A stretch of DNA of 64,000 bases from Ailanthus altissimus (GCA_946807835.1 OX327704.1:7130001-7194000); one strand, 5' to 3'; positions 47,434-59,697 are shown, counted from the first letter of the stretch. The notes: generated from the sequence alone by a model not told the origin. A program made the numbers and translations.

Positions 47434-47657
47434 AAAAATGATATTTTAGTTTCTATTTTTATATTAATTTAGTCATCACTTTTTAATATATATTATGTTA
47501 GTCTTTATAAGGAGGTTCTTGATAATTTATTATTATTATTTTTGTTCTTTAATAACTATCATTTTCGTTTTTATAGGGACTAACATTATATATATTAGAT
47601 AATTAAGAACTAAATTAGTATATATTTATAAAATTAAGGACTAAAATGACATTTTTT
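47434..47657. mobile_element. Small MITE-like inverted repeat
   Basis: The left arm aaaaatgatattttagt ... taatatatattatgttagt is mirrored by actaacattatatatatta ... actaaaatgacatttttt on the right, with arms of about 75 bp and a short centre. No coding sequence. The target duplication could not be fixed in the A/T-rich flanks. Confidence 0.65.
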
Positions 47658-48700
47658 AAAAATTAATTAAATGGTCAAAAGCTGGGTGTAACTTTAGTTG
47701 CTCAAAAACTAGAGAAAGAAGAGTATATATACTTGTTATTCTCTGTCACTATATGTATAGTGATTAAATTGCCATATTAAAAGATGAGCAAAAAGATGTT
47801 GAATCTTTACATATTGAGAGTCTCGGAGTTCTCTTTTTCTTGAGAATCTATTTCAGATTTTAAGAAATTAAAGACCAAAAAACACGACCAATTGAATATT
47901 CAAGCACAACAATATGACAATGGATATGTTAATTGAATATTCGTGTTATGCCATGATGAAACAAGCTTATGTTGCACATAGATTTTTGTCAGCGCAGCAC
48001 ATGAAAGTTAAAAACTATGTGATAATTGTACTTGTGTTAATGGTTTATTGATTAAAGACTGATAGTATATCTACCTTTAATTTAGTAGAAATTTCGAGTT
48101 CCGATCTCTCTTTCATATCAAAAAATAAATAAATAAAATTGTGTGATAATCTTGACCAATATTATTGGTGTATCATTTATTTTATTATTAAATTTTTATC
48201 ATGTAATAATATAAAAAAAAAGTGTTATACATCGACAGGTAACCAAAATTTTCTGTATAATGTTATTAGTATTGTAGAGATTTATTTATTGTTCCGCAAA
48301 TATATACTTATGTTATAGGGTGTCTTCAATATATTAGATGCAATATATATGCCAATGATTTTTCCAAGGACCTATTTTATCTAGAAAGGCAATAATTTAA
48401 TGAATAAAGCATTGGGTTATATTAATTGTAGAAGCATCCAAATATTTTAAAAATGGTTTCATACTTTTATAGGACTGCCAAATTCAAGCATGGACTTGTC
48501 ACAAAATAAAGGGTCAAGCTAGTTTCAACAAAACCTATTAGCTCAATGTTTGTAGTGCCATCAACCATGAGATATGTTTACATCCAAAAAGGACAAACCA
48601 CGAAGCATCGTGATTGAATCCAATGGTTGAGATGCATCTTTAAACATGATAATCAACTTGCAACCGTAGATTTAAGGTTAAACATTCGAAAAGTTTTATA
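47658..48700. other. Intergenic sequence upstream of NHL26
   Basis: No open frame, repeat or RNA gene recognised. The proximal 200 bp before the gene is less A/T-rich. Confidence 0.5.
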
Positions 48701-48809
48701 AGTAACTATCTTACAGCTAGCTACTTCTCACCAGCAGGAGCTGGCAGTCAAAAGCATGAAAGAGCAAAATAATTGCTGCTTTTTTCCTTTTGTTTTGCGC
48801 CGCTGAGCT

Positions 48810-48901
48810 CTCTCTTTATTAACCCCCATTAATCAATCACAAATTCCTTAGCCTTGTAAACCTTCACTCTCTTTCTCTCTCTCCTTTTTCTCCTCTTGCA
48901 A
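48810..48901 (+). promoter_or_regulatory. Core promoter and CT-rich leader of the NHL26-like gene
   Basis: A TATA-like ctttattaac at about 48815 is followed by a CT-rich leader (48867-48898, ctctttctctctctcc-type), a common feature of plant 5' leaders. The transcription start is not known. Confidence 0.4.
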
Positions 48902-49543
48902 ATGTCTCAAGTCCTCTCAAAATCTCCCAAACACTGTGCCAACAAGGAAGGATTAAATTTAAACATTGACAAGCACTACAAGAAGCTATTCTGTGCTTTC
49001 TCAGCATTTTTCACTTCTGTCCTTTCACTTATACTCCTAATCTGGCTCATTCTTCACCCTACTAAGCCTCAATTCTCCCTCAAAGAAGCTGAGCTCTATC
49101 AACTCAACCTCTCTGGCTCTCACCTTCTCAACTCCTCCATCCAGTTTACATTACTCTCCAAAAACCCTAATCAAAAAGTTGGCGTTTACTACGACCAGCT
49201 ACAGGTTTACGCCGCATACAAAGGCCAGCAGATCACTGTTGATACCCCACTTCCTCCTTTTTACCAAAGTCACCAAGAGGCCAATCTGTTGACAGCATCT
49301 TTGGTTGGAACTGGATTGCCCGTGGCGCCATCGTTCGCTTATGAAGTGGGGCGTGATCAAACGGCCGGGAAACTTGTCCTGAATGTTAAAGTGAACGGGA
49401 AGCTGCGCTGGAAAGTTGGAACTTGGGTTTCCGGACGATACAGGTTTAATGTTAACTGTGTTGCTGTCATGGCTTTTGGTCCAAATATCCCAACAGGTCC
49501 TCTAAGTTCAAGGCAAGGCACTCAATGTTCTACTAGCCTTTGA
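48902..49543 (+). CDS. NHL26: NDR1/HIN1-like protein 26 homologue
   Basis: An intact single-exon gene of 213 residues. ATG at 48902 is the first in-frame ATG. The protein begins MSQVLSKSPKHCANKEG, has a short basic cytosolic N-terminus, a membrane segment at about residues 30-51, then HPTKPQFSLKEAELY and a LEA14-like (LEA_2) beta-sandwich to about residue 185. The ends KVGTWVSGRYRFNVNC and GTQCSTSL are hallmarks of the NHL26 branch, and the length is as usual. Potential N-glycosylation sites (NLS, NSS) lie after the membrane segment. In Arabidopsis NHL26 is a phloem companion-cell membrane protein at ER and plasmodesmata whose level affects sugar export from leaves (established knowledge). 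The same role here is inference. It is the best-supported gene of the window and shows no damage. Confidence 0.95.
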   Translation: MSQVLSKSPKHCANKEGLNLNIDKHYKKLFCAFSAFFTSVLSLILLIWLILHPTKPQFSLKEAELYQLNLSGSHLLNSSIQFTLLSKNPNQKVGVYYDQLQVYAAYKGQQITVDTPLPPFYQSHQEANLLTASLVGTGLPVAPSFAYEVGRDQTAGKLVLNVKVNGKLRWKVGTWVSGRYRFNVNCVAVMAFGPNIPTGPLSSRQGTQCSTSL

Positions 49544-52500
49544 ATATTCAATCAGAATCTAAATATATAGAAACAGTTGGATCTGTTTGTGCTTGCTATA
49601 TAATTACAAGCTAAGTGTTTTTTTTTCCAACATGCTTTGCTTTTTTTATAAAAAAAAAAATATTAAGCGTTTACATTTGTAAATATTAATGAAAATTGTA
49701 AGTCATGGTGAAAAGCTTGTTTGGATTGTTTATGATCTTATCTTGTGTTTATATAAACTAATATAACATTTTTGACTTGGATTTGGGGGTTGCATTTGCT
49801 TGGTGGGGAGTGGATCACAAGGAGGATTTGAATAGCATCTTTGTGATGATGAGTGGAAGGATGAGGAGGGATCGTCTTTGTTTCAACTTTTTTTTTTCTT
49901 GGTCTCTGATTCTGAGAAGATAGAAAGAGAGGTAAGATTCCGAGGATATGAAAGTCGGAACTGAAGGCGGGAAATAAGTTAGCCTCCTTGGCTAAGGAAT
50001 CAACTATATTATTTTCTTGCAATCTCTCACCTTTACTAAATTTATAATACAACTACTGCGGGGTCCTTTTTTTTTTTTTTGTTGTTGTGTGCCACTAAGG
50101 TTTCTTTTTCTTTCATTGAATCTTTTGGGTCGATTTTGGCCTCTTCTTTTCTTTTGTTTTTTGATTGATTGATTGGAGTCAGAATCATGCTTTGCTCTTT
50201 AAGAGATGGAATTGCATGGCTCTAGCTTTTGAATGCATATCCTCAACAAAACTGTGAAAGATTTTCTACTCATAATTTATACATCTAATTGTGTGTACTC
50301 TTCTCCCCATTCTTGAAGGGACCCAACTCTTGAGTGGAAGACATCAATTTTCTATTAAAGCAAACACGGGTTCATTCATTCTTGTAAAGTAATTAAAGAA
50401 AGTATCCTCTTCATGTAATAAAGCAAAACGAAAAGGCGTGTGCAATATAAAAGTAAAATTAAACTTTTGGACATTATTTTTACCTTCAATTGGAGAACTA
50501 AACTAACACCTTCCTACTTTCTTCTAAAGAAAAGTAACTAACACTTTCCTACAAACGGAGAAGGGAGGGAAAGGTCAAATAGAGCCATCTCTCTACTTTT
50601 TGAAAATTTGACAAGTTTAAATTACTTATTATCTTGACAGAGCTAGCAAGTTATAAAGTATTCATACCCTCAAATGTGCCACTTGGCTATGAAGGAATTA
50701 TGAACACTTAATTAAATTCATGTTATGTATTTAACAGAATTGATGCGATGCACAAGAGCAGTTAAAATTGTTCCCTAATTAGACACAAACATGTTTTCTG
50801 GCTTATAATCTATTAGAAGCAACAAATAATATAATAGCGGATTTAATTGCATATTTTGTATTGAATAAACTTTTACAACGGAGGGAATTGTTTTTTCTCA
50901 ATCAATCATGCCTCAACTAGATAAATGCACTTATTTTACCCAATTCTTTTGGTCATGCCTTTTCCTCTTTGTCTTTGTTGGTAATAGAATTCGTCTTCCT
51001 TTTCATCTGGAGGCGAAACTTTATTTTTTTCATATGAGGAGTGAGCGCGTACAACAAGTTCTTTTTTTCTTTAAATCCTATTTTTGTTTATTTTTATTTT
51101 TGTGACCTATCTTTCGCCTTTTCCACAACCTTTTCTATCACCTCCCCTTACCTTGTATTCTCCCCTCTGAGCTAAGCCTTCTGGAAAGCTATCTGAATTA
51201 AGCGAAGAATCCACAATGGGTAGAATTTCTGCACCAACGGCTAAAAAGCCATGCTTCTTTTCCCGACGTATATGACATCCTTATTCGGGACAAGGCAAAA
51301 TTTATTGATTACATAGGTTGTATCATATAAGCCCATACACAAATTTATTGATCAATTTATTTTTATTATTAAAATAGACAAATTATTATCTAACAAGAGT
51401 ATTGATGAAATATTTTAAACTACTAAAATCTACAAGTTTCCTTTTTAAAATTCAAATATTTTTTCCCTTTTAGTTATTAAACTTAACCAATTTAAAATTT
51501 AAGCTTCATTTTATTGTAAGATTCTACTCGCTAGACTTGCGGTCCTTGGAACATAAAACACGGTCTAATCCATTGATAAGCTGTGTTGAGATGGGTCGAG
51601 CCTGTACACAAACTGGGGCAAATTAATCTGATATCGTGTTTAGACGGCCCAACCCATTTAATGTTTATATCAACCGGCCAAGTTGTAATTAATAGGCTGG
51701 CTTTGTTTAGACCCAGCTCCCATAAATGCCTTAAGTGGCTGACCCATTTACACGTCTATCGACTCCGACAGCCGGTTTTGTTTTTGTGAACATGGATTTA
51801 CTCTTATGAAATGTTTAATACTAGAGAGGGAAGAAGTAAGAAAATGAGAGCTTCCAATCATTGTATTCCCCTTACGACATTCCCCCGTATCAAGTCTGCT
51901 CGACTTATTTCCACAGAAATAAAGCTTCAACGCCTTACTAACTAATGAAGAGATCGACACTCGGACCAGAGATTATCAATGCTTCTCAACATTGATTTCC
52001 AAAGAGGCATGACAAACCTTAACATCCAGGGTGGGCAAATATAAATCAAACAGATTAAACCTATCAAATCAAACTGAATTTAATTTGAAGACGTAATTAT
52101 TTTAATCAAATTTCTAAGTAAGAGAAATGTTGGTGGTTGAAGCACTACCTTTGCATAGGATTAAAGTTGATCAACTCGGGTTGGTTTGATTTAGAATGAA
52201 AAAAAAAAGTTTAAAATAGACCCAAAAAAGGACAAAAATAAAAAAAACTGAACTAAATATTGATCCCAGAAAACTGATCACTTTGTTAAATGAAGCACTA
52301 CCTTTATATCTTTTCAAGTGCATCTAATATTAAATAGTTGAAAACAGTTCACATGATGAGACCCCGTGAAAGGAAAAAAAAAAAAAGCAGATCTGAATTG
52401 ACAAGAGGCTAAACGATTCACTCTTGTTAAGAATTGGGAGTATTCTGTGCATCATCAACTACCCTGAGATGTCAAATTTCACATACAAGACAATAAAAAT

Positions 52501-53462
52501 GAAGGAAATCTCTGTCAATTAAACCAACTGGGAAAAACAATCTATAGTGAGATTCCATTTATCATAGATCACTTGATTGTATGTGAAAACATTATTTTTG
52601 AGAAAGGCCGTGTAATTGTTTAATGAAAGAAAATAGATACTGTTAGCTTTTCTACAATGCCATCAACAATAGCTTGTTGATAGCTTAAGAAGCTAAAGTG
52701 TGTCATCTTGTATCAATCATGGAGAATTACAAGATACATATAATGAAATTACTGTTATTATATTCTTCTTCAGTATTTCTATTGGTCTGAAAAAGAAGAA
52801 TGAAACAGTAAAGAAATTACTGAACATTAAATTCTTAGTGCCAAGAGTTCACTGGTAAAGCATTCCTCTCCTATATAGTCCTTGCAACAATTAACTATTT
52901 GCAAAAATTTTCCCTGAGTTTTGGGTTTGTCACATGAAAAACTTGAGCCCCAAGTTTTAATCTGTACAGCTTATGGTGTTAAAGATAACAGGCAAAGAGG
53001 ATAACATAGAAAGCTGGATTAATTTCCCCAAGGAATGCTCAAGTATATCTAAAGAGGGATTGCATATCTGTAAAATCATTTTTATCATCCAGCTCACGCA
53101 TGGAATATTAGCACACTATTAGAAAGTAATTCAAAAAGGCAATGAAAGTCCAGTGACCAGTAGACCAAGTCCAATCATTTCACATATGCTATAATTAATA
53201 AGGAAATTCTCATAAAGGCACACTGTATACCTATAAACTAGGAAATTTGGAAAAAGAAAAAATCATAGTTTGTCCAATGGGTGGAAGATTATCAATCAGT
53301 TCATGGATACAACATACATGGGAAAAGTCCAAATGCTACATTAGGATTCCAGCGCTTCCCCATGTTTTTAACAGAATTATATGTTTAGCATTGACTCTTT
53401 GCATTTGCACCATAATCTCCATATTTACACCAAGATTTAAAGATTTTGAATTTCACACAGAT
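49544..53462. other. Intergenic sequence between NHL26 and the hAT MITE
   Basis: The 3' flank of NHL26 begins with poly-T and poly-A tracts (49617-49665). The rest has short, low-complexity open frames only. A stretch at 51165-51285 looks slightly exon-like (fewer A/T, open for about 40 codons) but has no recognisable homology. Confidence 0.45.
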
Positions 53463-53470
53463 ATTAGAAC

Positions 53471-53934
53471 TAGGGGTGGGCAAATTCGGTTCGGTTCGGT
53501 TTTTATTGTGAACCGAAAACCGAACCGAGCCGGTCGGTTTTTAAAAAATAAAACCGAAAACCGAACCGAAAAATCAAAAACTGAACCGAACCGAACCGGT
53601 TCGGTTCGGGTTTTGGTTTTTCGGTTCGGTTTGGGTCGGTTCGGTTCGGTTTTATAATTTTTTTAATTTTTTTTAATTTTTTTAATTTTTTTTAATTTTT
53701 TTAATTTTTTTTAATTTTTTTAATTTTTTTTAATTTTTTAATTTTTTTTTAAATTCGGTTTTTTCGGTTCGGTTCTCGGTTCGGCCTTCCGAACCGAAAA
53801 CCGAACCGAATTTTTCGGTTTTTAAAATAAAAAACCGAAAACCGAACCGACCAAGAGAAAAACCGAACCGAACCGACCAATTCGGTTCGGTTTTTCGGGT
53901 CCGGTTCGGTTTTTCGGTTTTTTGCCCACCCCTA
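53471..53934. mobile_element. hAT-type MITE rich in TTCGG repeats
   Basis: 464 bp with terminal inverted repeats taggggtgggcaaa / tttgcccacccct(a), and perfect 8-bp duplications attagaac at 53463-53470 and 53935-53942. Inside are palindromic runs of ggttcggttcgg and ccgaaccgaa, and a central tandem run of tttttttaat units (about 53655-53745). An 8-bp duplication is the hAT signature. The open frames across it (53247-53657 +, 53730-53966 -) are products of the repeats. Confidence 0.93.
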
Positions 53935-53942
53935 ATTAGAAC

Positions 53943-54864
53943 AGAGAGGATGGAAAAGAAAATCAATTTGAAATTTGAAAGATATCAACAAAAATCATCA
54001 AAAAACGCTTGCAAACCACATTGAGTCACAAAGATTATTTCACTCATAAAATTTCATAACTCCCAGTGATAGCAAATGAGATTGAAAGCTACTATATTAC
54101 AACCACAAGATGAATTTCCTGTATAAAACCGAGTTATGACATCTTCAGATTTAGTACTTGATACTCAGAATAATATGAAACCTCATACCCCATCCTAGAC
54201 AGAAATCTATGAATACATTGACTACAGCCCTACACACTATTTGCCTCAGTATATTGCTTTCTGCTCTTGGTAGAGCTTCCTAATGTGATCCTAACATCAG
54301 AGCTTGCAACATTATGGCCAAATATTAGCACTTAAACTTCAAGCCAAAATATGGCTGCATGGACATCATCATTTTACAGAAAACCCTTCATATTTGCTCA
54401 AACACAAGGATCAACATATCAATCAATCAACTATTTATTTAGACACTTTAAAACTTCTAATCATGAAATAAAACATACACCCAGGTAGAAAAGTGCAAGA
54501 AAAACATGGCTTTCTACAATAGCCAGCAAGGCAGCGACTGCCATCATTGTCACATTATGTCAAAACTTGAAAATATCAGGCTTCCCCAGTTTAACAAAAT
54601 ATCATATACACAGAAAAATTGAATGGAAAATCTTATGTTGGGTATCTAAAGCTATACTCACATTCAGATAACTCAAGACTGAATTATTGAATATATCTTT
54701 TCATTTACTAGAGCTAATACTAAAACCTCTTGTTTGGTGTATCATAACACAATCAATTTCCAAAAAACAAGAGTAAACTGGCTAATGTTTTTTTTTTCCA
54801 GTACATAGAAAATGGGCTCTTAACACTCACATCAGTAGTCCATTAACAGAATAGGGATAAAAAA
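53943..54864. other. 3' flank of the Nudix-like gene
   Basis: No gene seen. Moderately A/T-rich sequence that could include the 3' untranslated region of the minus-strand gene ending at 54865. Confidence 0.45.
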
Positions 54865-55701
54865 TCAAGATTGAATAAAATCAGAACTAACCCATTTCCA
54901 GTAATGCCTCTTGACAGAGAAGGCTTTGTCAGCGGCTGAAAAATCCGCATACTCATCAGCCTCTTCCGTACAAAACTCGCAATCAGGCAATCCATCCACC
55001 AATGCATCCACCGAATGCAACATGTAACGTGCCGGCAAACCCGGATAGGAAATCGAATTCCGCTCCTCTACCTTCTTAGTATACGACCCAGGAACAATCC
55101 TCACAGGATTTGACTCATTCAAAATCGAACCCAATTCTTCTTTCACCGCGCGAATCACGGCCTCTTCTGGGGTTTCATCGGCCTTCATTTTCTCCGCCAA
55201 GGGTCGGCACCTGTTCCTCACACTACCGTCGGATAATTCTTGATGGGATTCGATCAAGATTTGATTGTCTTTGCCAATGATCCGTACAGTAACAACGTTA
55301 ACTGTACGAATTGGCGGGATGGAATCGGCGAGACAAGTCTCGCCGTCGGAGAGCTCGAGCCAGAGATTATGGACGTTCTTGGTGCCGGGTTTGACTCCCC
55401 ACGAAGCGAAAGAATCGGAGGGCAAGCGGGGCTTCAGCCAATCGGAGAGACACTGCGGCGTGGCGAAGGAGTGTTGGTGATGGCTCTTGCTCTGGGACAT
55501 GGTGGGGATTTTGAGAAAGCGGCGAGGGTTTGATTGGAACTGAAGAAATGGGATTTTGAGGTTGTTGATATTATAAGGTTTTGACGAAGCGAAAAGGCAG
55601 AGGATTGAAAAGGCCGTGAGGAGGAAATCGGGTAGGGTTGAAGGAGGAGGGTTGATGATTGTTTTGTGAACGTGTTTCAATGGTTTTGGTTGAGGTGACA
55701 T
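54865..55701 (-). CDS. Nudix-fold-like plant protein with a degenerate Nudix box
   Basis: An intact frame of 278 residues. The conserved part begins near residue 85 (LSDWLKPRLPSDSFASWGVK), followed by HNLWLELSDGETCLADSIPP and a strand-rich domain. Residues 174-200 resemble the Nudix box Gx5Ex7REUxEExGU: EKMKADE, TPEEAVI, RAVKEELGS. The leading Gly is Glu and RE is RA, but the central Arg and the EE pair are kept, so hydrolase activity is uncertain. Two starts are possible: ATG at 55701, adding 67 mostly basic, hydrophobic residues that could be an organellar targeting peptide, or ATG at 55500 (MSQSKSHHQH, 211 residues). I list the longer. The protein family is recognised in plants but uncharacterised to my knowledge. 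GGGTTAGT near the 3' end could be a splice donor, so a short last exon is possible. Confidence 0.85.
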   Translation of the reverse strand: MSPQPKPLKHVHKTIINPPPSTLPDFLLTAFSILCLFASSKPYNINNLKIPFLQFQSNPRRFLKIPTMSQSKSHHQHSFATPQCLSDWLKPRLPSDSFASWGVKPGTKNVHNLWLELSDGETCLADSIPPIRTVNVVTVRIIGKDNQILIESHQELSDGSVRNRCRPLAEKMKADETPEEAVIRAVKEELGSILNESNPVRIVPGSYTKKVEERNSISYPGLPARYMLHSVDALVDGLPDCEFCTEEADEYADFSAADKAFSVKRHYWKWVSSDFIQS

Positions 55702-56367
55702 GTCAATTGCTTAATGTTGATTCGTTGTTATTTTGCAGAAGCAGCTGTGACAGGTGAAGGTCCCATATTCGTAACTGAAAAGAAGAAGAAGAAGAAGAAA
55801 AGAGAACAAGAGGTGGGAATTTATTTAAGATTGGGATGAGATATTATGTACATATTCCCTTGAATCAGGGTCACTAGGTTAGGCTTTTGCGATTGGTCAT
55901 ACGTTGTCTCTCTCTTCTGTTGTGCTACACTGCCCGTGACAGGCCCACTATACATGACATCTGGGCCGCAAATCACAGACTTTTTTTGGCCTTTTGGGTT
56001 CTTAATTCTTCTATTTCTTATTTATTTTTTAAACAAATTTCTTTTCCCTATAAATAAAAAGTAATGTTATTTGTTTTAAATGATATTTTAAAATTAATTT
56101 GATTATAATTCTCTTTTAAACCAAATCTTTAATTATATATACAAAAAAAAAATAGATTACTTAATCTAAAAGATTATTTTATTTTAAATATTTCTTTTAC
56201 ATATACAGTATAACATCTATAAATTAATTTTTCTTAGGATCAAGAAAATTATATTAATTTATAAAAATATTTATTTTGAAATATTATATCTTATTTTTTA
56301 TTGTAATTGAGTAAATTAATTTAAATTTATTTTTCTTGATTATATATATATATAATAGATTCATGAA
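55702..56367. promoter_or_regulatory. Upstream region of the Nudix-like gene
   Basis: A (GAA)n tract at about 55779-55803, CT-rich on the coding strand, fits a plant 5' leader. From about 56030 the sequence is A/T-rich intergenic up to the C3 insertion. No defined promoter element can be fixed. Confidence 0.4.
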
Positions 56368-56736
56368 TATAAACTTTTGAGTTAAGGATTGTTTGGCTAG
56401 TAAGAAAATTTTCTAAACAAAACAAATTGAGAGAAAATGTAATGTTGCTTATTGAATTACTTTTTGGTATATGAATACAATAGTTAAGACTACCTTTATA
56501 TACTATCTAAAAGTACATTGAATTGAAACTAAAATTGATTTACAAAAAATTAGGAAAGTTAAAAATATTTAACTAACTTCATGCTAAGTTAGCATGCCAA
56601 CTCATCATCTAATAACAACTTAATTGAACCATTTCAACTAGCTTTTTATAAAGTACATCAGCAACTCATAGCAGCAGTGAATCTTTATAGAAGAATTTGA
56701 ACTTTTATTCAAGAATCTATTTACATACCTTTAATA
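56368..56736 (-). repeat. 3' LTR of C3
   Basis: 369 bp, clearly alike to 61128-61509 along its length, including gtttggctagtaagaaaatt near the start. Followed by the minus-strand polypurine tract GCTTGAGAGGAGA (56737-56749). Confidence 0.9.
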
Positions 56737-56759
56737 TCTCCTCTCAAGCTCAAGGTTTA

Positions 56760-57110
56760 AGATATACCATGAGCTTGCTACGAAAATATGAAAATAGAGG
56801 AAAAGATAATGGTTTAGTAAAGATGTCAGCAACCTAGTCTTTTCGAACAAATTGAATTCTAAAATCATTGGTAGCCACTTTATCTCTGAGAAATTGAACA
56901 TCAAACTCTATATGCTTGGTACAAGTATAAAAGAGTGGATTCAAAGCAAGTGCCTAAAAATTTTGATTATCACACCAAAAATTAGAAACTGATGATAGTG
57001 GAAATGATAATTCAAAAAGTAAGGATTTAAGCCATAAAATTTCAGAGTATGCAAAGGCAAATGCCTTGCATTCTGCTATAGTGGAGGACTTAACAACAAC
57101 TTATTACTTT
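56760..57110 (-). pseudogene. C3 RNase H
   Basis: The minus strand reads STIAECKAFAFAYSEILWLK, then FWCDNQNF, stop, ALALNPLFYTCTKHIEFD, and VADIFTKPL at the C-terminus, the full copia RNase H order. The catalytic E in the first block and D in CDN are kept. Stops make it inactive as read. Confidence 0.8.
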
Positions 57111-57269
57111 TTGGGAGACCAGGATATCAAATTGTCACCTAAATAAACACAATGACCATTGATCAATTTCTTATCACTAGAATCTGCACTCCGGTTTGCA
57201 TCAGAATAGCCAGTAAGAGTGAAGTTTTTTTATGCAACAAATTGTAGACCAAAATCAATCGTGGACTAA

Positions 57270-58200
57270 AAATACCTAAGCACCCTCTTGCAAGCTTGCC
57301 AATGCTTGACAATTGGAGCTTGCAAAAATTAGCTTAACTTGGGGATTGAATAGGATAATTCTAGTTTGGTTAAAGTGACATATTGTAGGTGCTACAATAT
57401 TTCTATAGAAAGAAGCATCACTAAATAACTCATGTTCATCATAAAGTGATTTCTGACCTGTAACCAAGGGAATAACATTTTTCTTACAAGTAGACATATT
57501 TTCTTTTAGAAGAAGGTCATGAATATACTTTGTTTGGGATAAATGAAGACCAAAAGAAAAATGAATAAACTCAATACCTAGAAAATAAGTAAATGCACCT
57601 AAATATTTAAGAGCAAAGGTGTTGTGAAGCTAATTTATCAATTGCTCCAGATCAGATGTGTTATATCCAGTAATAAGAATGTCATCAACATGTACAAGAA
57701 TCAATATAATAGTGTCATTTAAAACCTCAAAAAGCAGAAAAGTATCAAACTTTGAAAGAACAAATTACTATTGTAGCAAAGCAAATTTCAATTTCTTATA
57801 CCAAGCTTAAGGACCTTCTTTTAACTTATAAAATGGCTTATGAAGTCTATAAACATGATTACGATAGGCTAAACTTACAAACCCTTCAAGTTGATGCATA
57901 TATACTGCTTTAGATAAGTCTTTATTCAAAAATGCATTATTAATGTCCAACTGCTTGATTGTCCATTTATATATGACTATTAAGCAAGCATAATTCTAAC
58001 AGTAGATGACTTGACAATTGGGCTAAAGGTTTCAAAATAGTCAACCCCAAAAGTTTAAAAGAAGCTTTTAACCACCAACCAAGCTTTATATTTTGAAACT
58101 GACCCATTTAAGTTGTATTTAGTTCGAATACCCATTTGTTAGATACTATTTTTGTAGCTTCTGAGGCAGGTACAAGTGTCCAGGTATTATTCTAAGGCAT
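57270..58200 (-). pseudogene. C3 reverse transcriptase
   Basis: Damaged copia RT. The catalytic box at 57681-57692 reads HVDD in LVHVDDILITG (family usual YVDD), so the aromatic residue is replaced. Upstream blocks around 57840-58050 match the N-terminal fingers region with stops. The open stretch 57276-57497 is the C-terminal connection with frameshifts. Confidence 0.75.
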
Positions 58201-58449
58201 TGTACTCCTCTTTCATGGCCATTTTCAAGTTAGTATCCATCAAAGCACTTTTAATACTGGTAGGCTCAGGAGATAATGCTTGAGTTATAACTATCTCAAA
58301 CTTAGTAATCCTAACTTTTGTTCTAGTAACCATGGGATGATTGTTGACAAAAAGAGGACTGTTCTAAGTGATATTATATTCTACTTATTCAACTGAAGAA
58401 TGCACAAGAGTTTCAAATAAAGGCACAGAATAAGTATTAAATGTTGTTG

Positions 58450-59360
58450 AAGTAGGATTTATTGAGTATGGACTGACTTCTTTGTTGTTATGAGATTAAG
58501 TGATTGGTATAACAAAGGATATGTAAAAAAAAATAGACAGAGAGGAAAAGGAAGAAGAGGAATGATCATAAGAAAATAATTCAAAATAAGAGGAGCTAAA
58601 AGATATGTGTCTAGTTATATATATGCTTTCTAAAGGATGTGAGCACTTATATCCTTTGTGAAGAGAACTATAACCTAAAAATAGACATTTAGAAGTGTGA
58701 AAATCCAATTTATGTAATTGTTAAGGTTTTAACAATGGAAAACATACACAGTTAAAAGATTTTAAGAAGTTATAGTCAGGTTTGAAAAGAAAACATTTGA
58801 AAAATGGTGATTAATGAGAGAGAATAGGAGTAGGATGTCTGTTTATGAGACATGAAGTAGTTTGAATTGCTTCCCCAAAAAAAAAATCACAAAGGCATTT
58901 GATCTTGAGCAAGAAGTGTTAAGTCCTGTTTTAACTAAATATTTTGATTTTGAGCAAGAAGTGTCAGTCTTATTTGTGTTTTCTCTCTATTATCCCATTT
59001 TAGTGGTGAGTATGAAGACATTTAAGTCTTAATTGAATTCCTTCAGAGGCTAAATATTCAGCAAAAATTTTATATTCCCCTCCCTAGTCAAATTGTATAA
59101 ATTTGATAGATTGATTTAACTGTTTTTCAACCTGAAATTTGAAGGAAATGAAGGCTTTTAAAGGAAAAATCTAACAAAATCTTGGTAAAATAATCCACAA
59201 AGCTAAACTAATACTTATAGCCTTCTCTTGAAATAATAGGAGCTGGACCCATAAGTCAGTTTAAAAGTAGTTATAAACACATAGTGGATTTAATGGCACC
59301 AGATGAGAAATGCAGTTTATGTAATTTCCCATATTGACATGCACTTGCAAAAATTAGTTT
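58450..59360 (-). pseudogene. C3 integrase
   Basis: The C-terminal block CLFLGYSSLHKGYKC and RHISFSSSYFELF lies in the open stretch 58496-58708. The zinc-binding N-terminal block C-x2-GKLHKLHF is at about 59300-59340. The catalytic core between them is present but broken by frameshifts. Confidence 0.75.
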
Positions 59361-59493
59361 TAAGTCTTGTCTCATTTGGATTCATATATTTACAATCCTT
59401 TAATACAATCATAAGAACATATGAATTTGGATGGCCTAACCTTAAGTGCCAAAGGTTCAAATCATTACAAGATTTTATTCTGGCAACATGACC

Positions 59494-59697
59494 TTATACA
59501 CTGCCATTTATTGTACTAGGTATATCAGGAACTGACTTTTGCATAGACTCGTGGTCTTTACAATAGTAAAATGAAGGATAGATAGATAGCATAGATTTAG
59601 GAATGTTTGAAGGACAAGAGTTAGAGGCCGATGGAGTATAAGAAGAGACAAGCAGCAACTTGTAAAGTCCATTTTTAGCAGTACCATTCAGCAGCAA
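59494..59697 (-). pseudogene. C3 gag-pre-integrase segment
   Basis: An open stretch beginning LLNGTAKNGLYKLLLVSS, the standard lead-in to the pre-integrase domain in copia elements (LLxGxxxxGLYxL). A piece of polyprotein, not a separate gene. Confidence 0.75.

Noticed and set aside
49738..50052. Minus-strand frame with a VDSLAKEA motif resembling the end of RNase H domains
   Set aside because: Only about eight residues fit, the rest does not, and it lies in the 3' flank of NHL26.
50908..51105. 65-codon plus-strand hydrophobic frame
   Set aside because: T-rich low-complexity sequence giving Phe/Leu runs; no homology.
51165..51285. Possible short exon
   Set aside because: Open for only about 40 codons, no homology recognised and no convincing splice sites or neighbouring exons.
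53247..53966. 136- and 78-codon frames rich in RFG/NRT repeats
   Set aside because: Translation of the ttcgg repeats of the hAT MITE.
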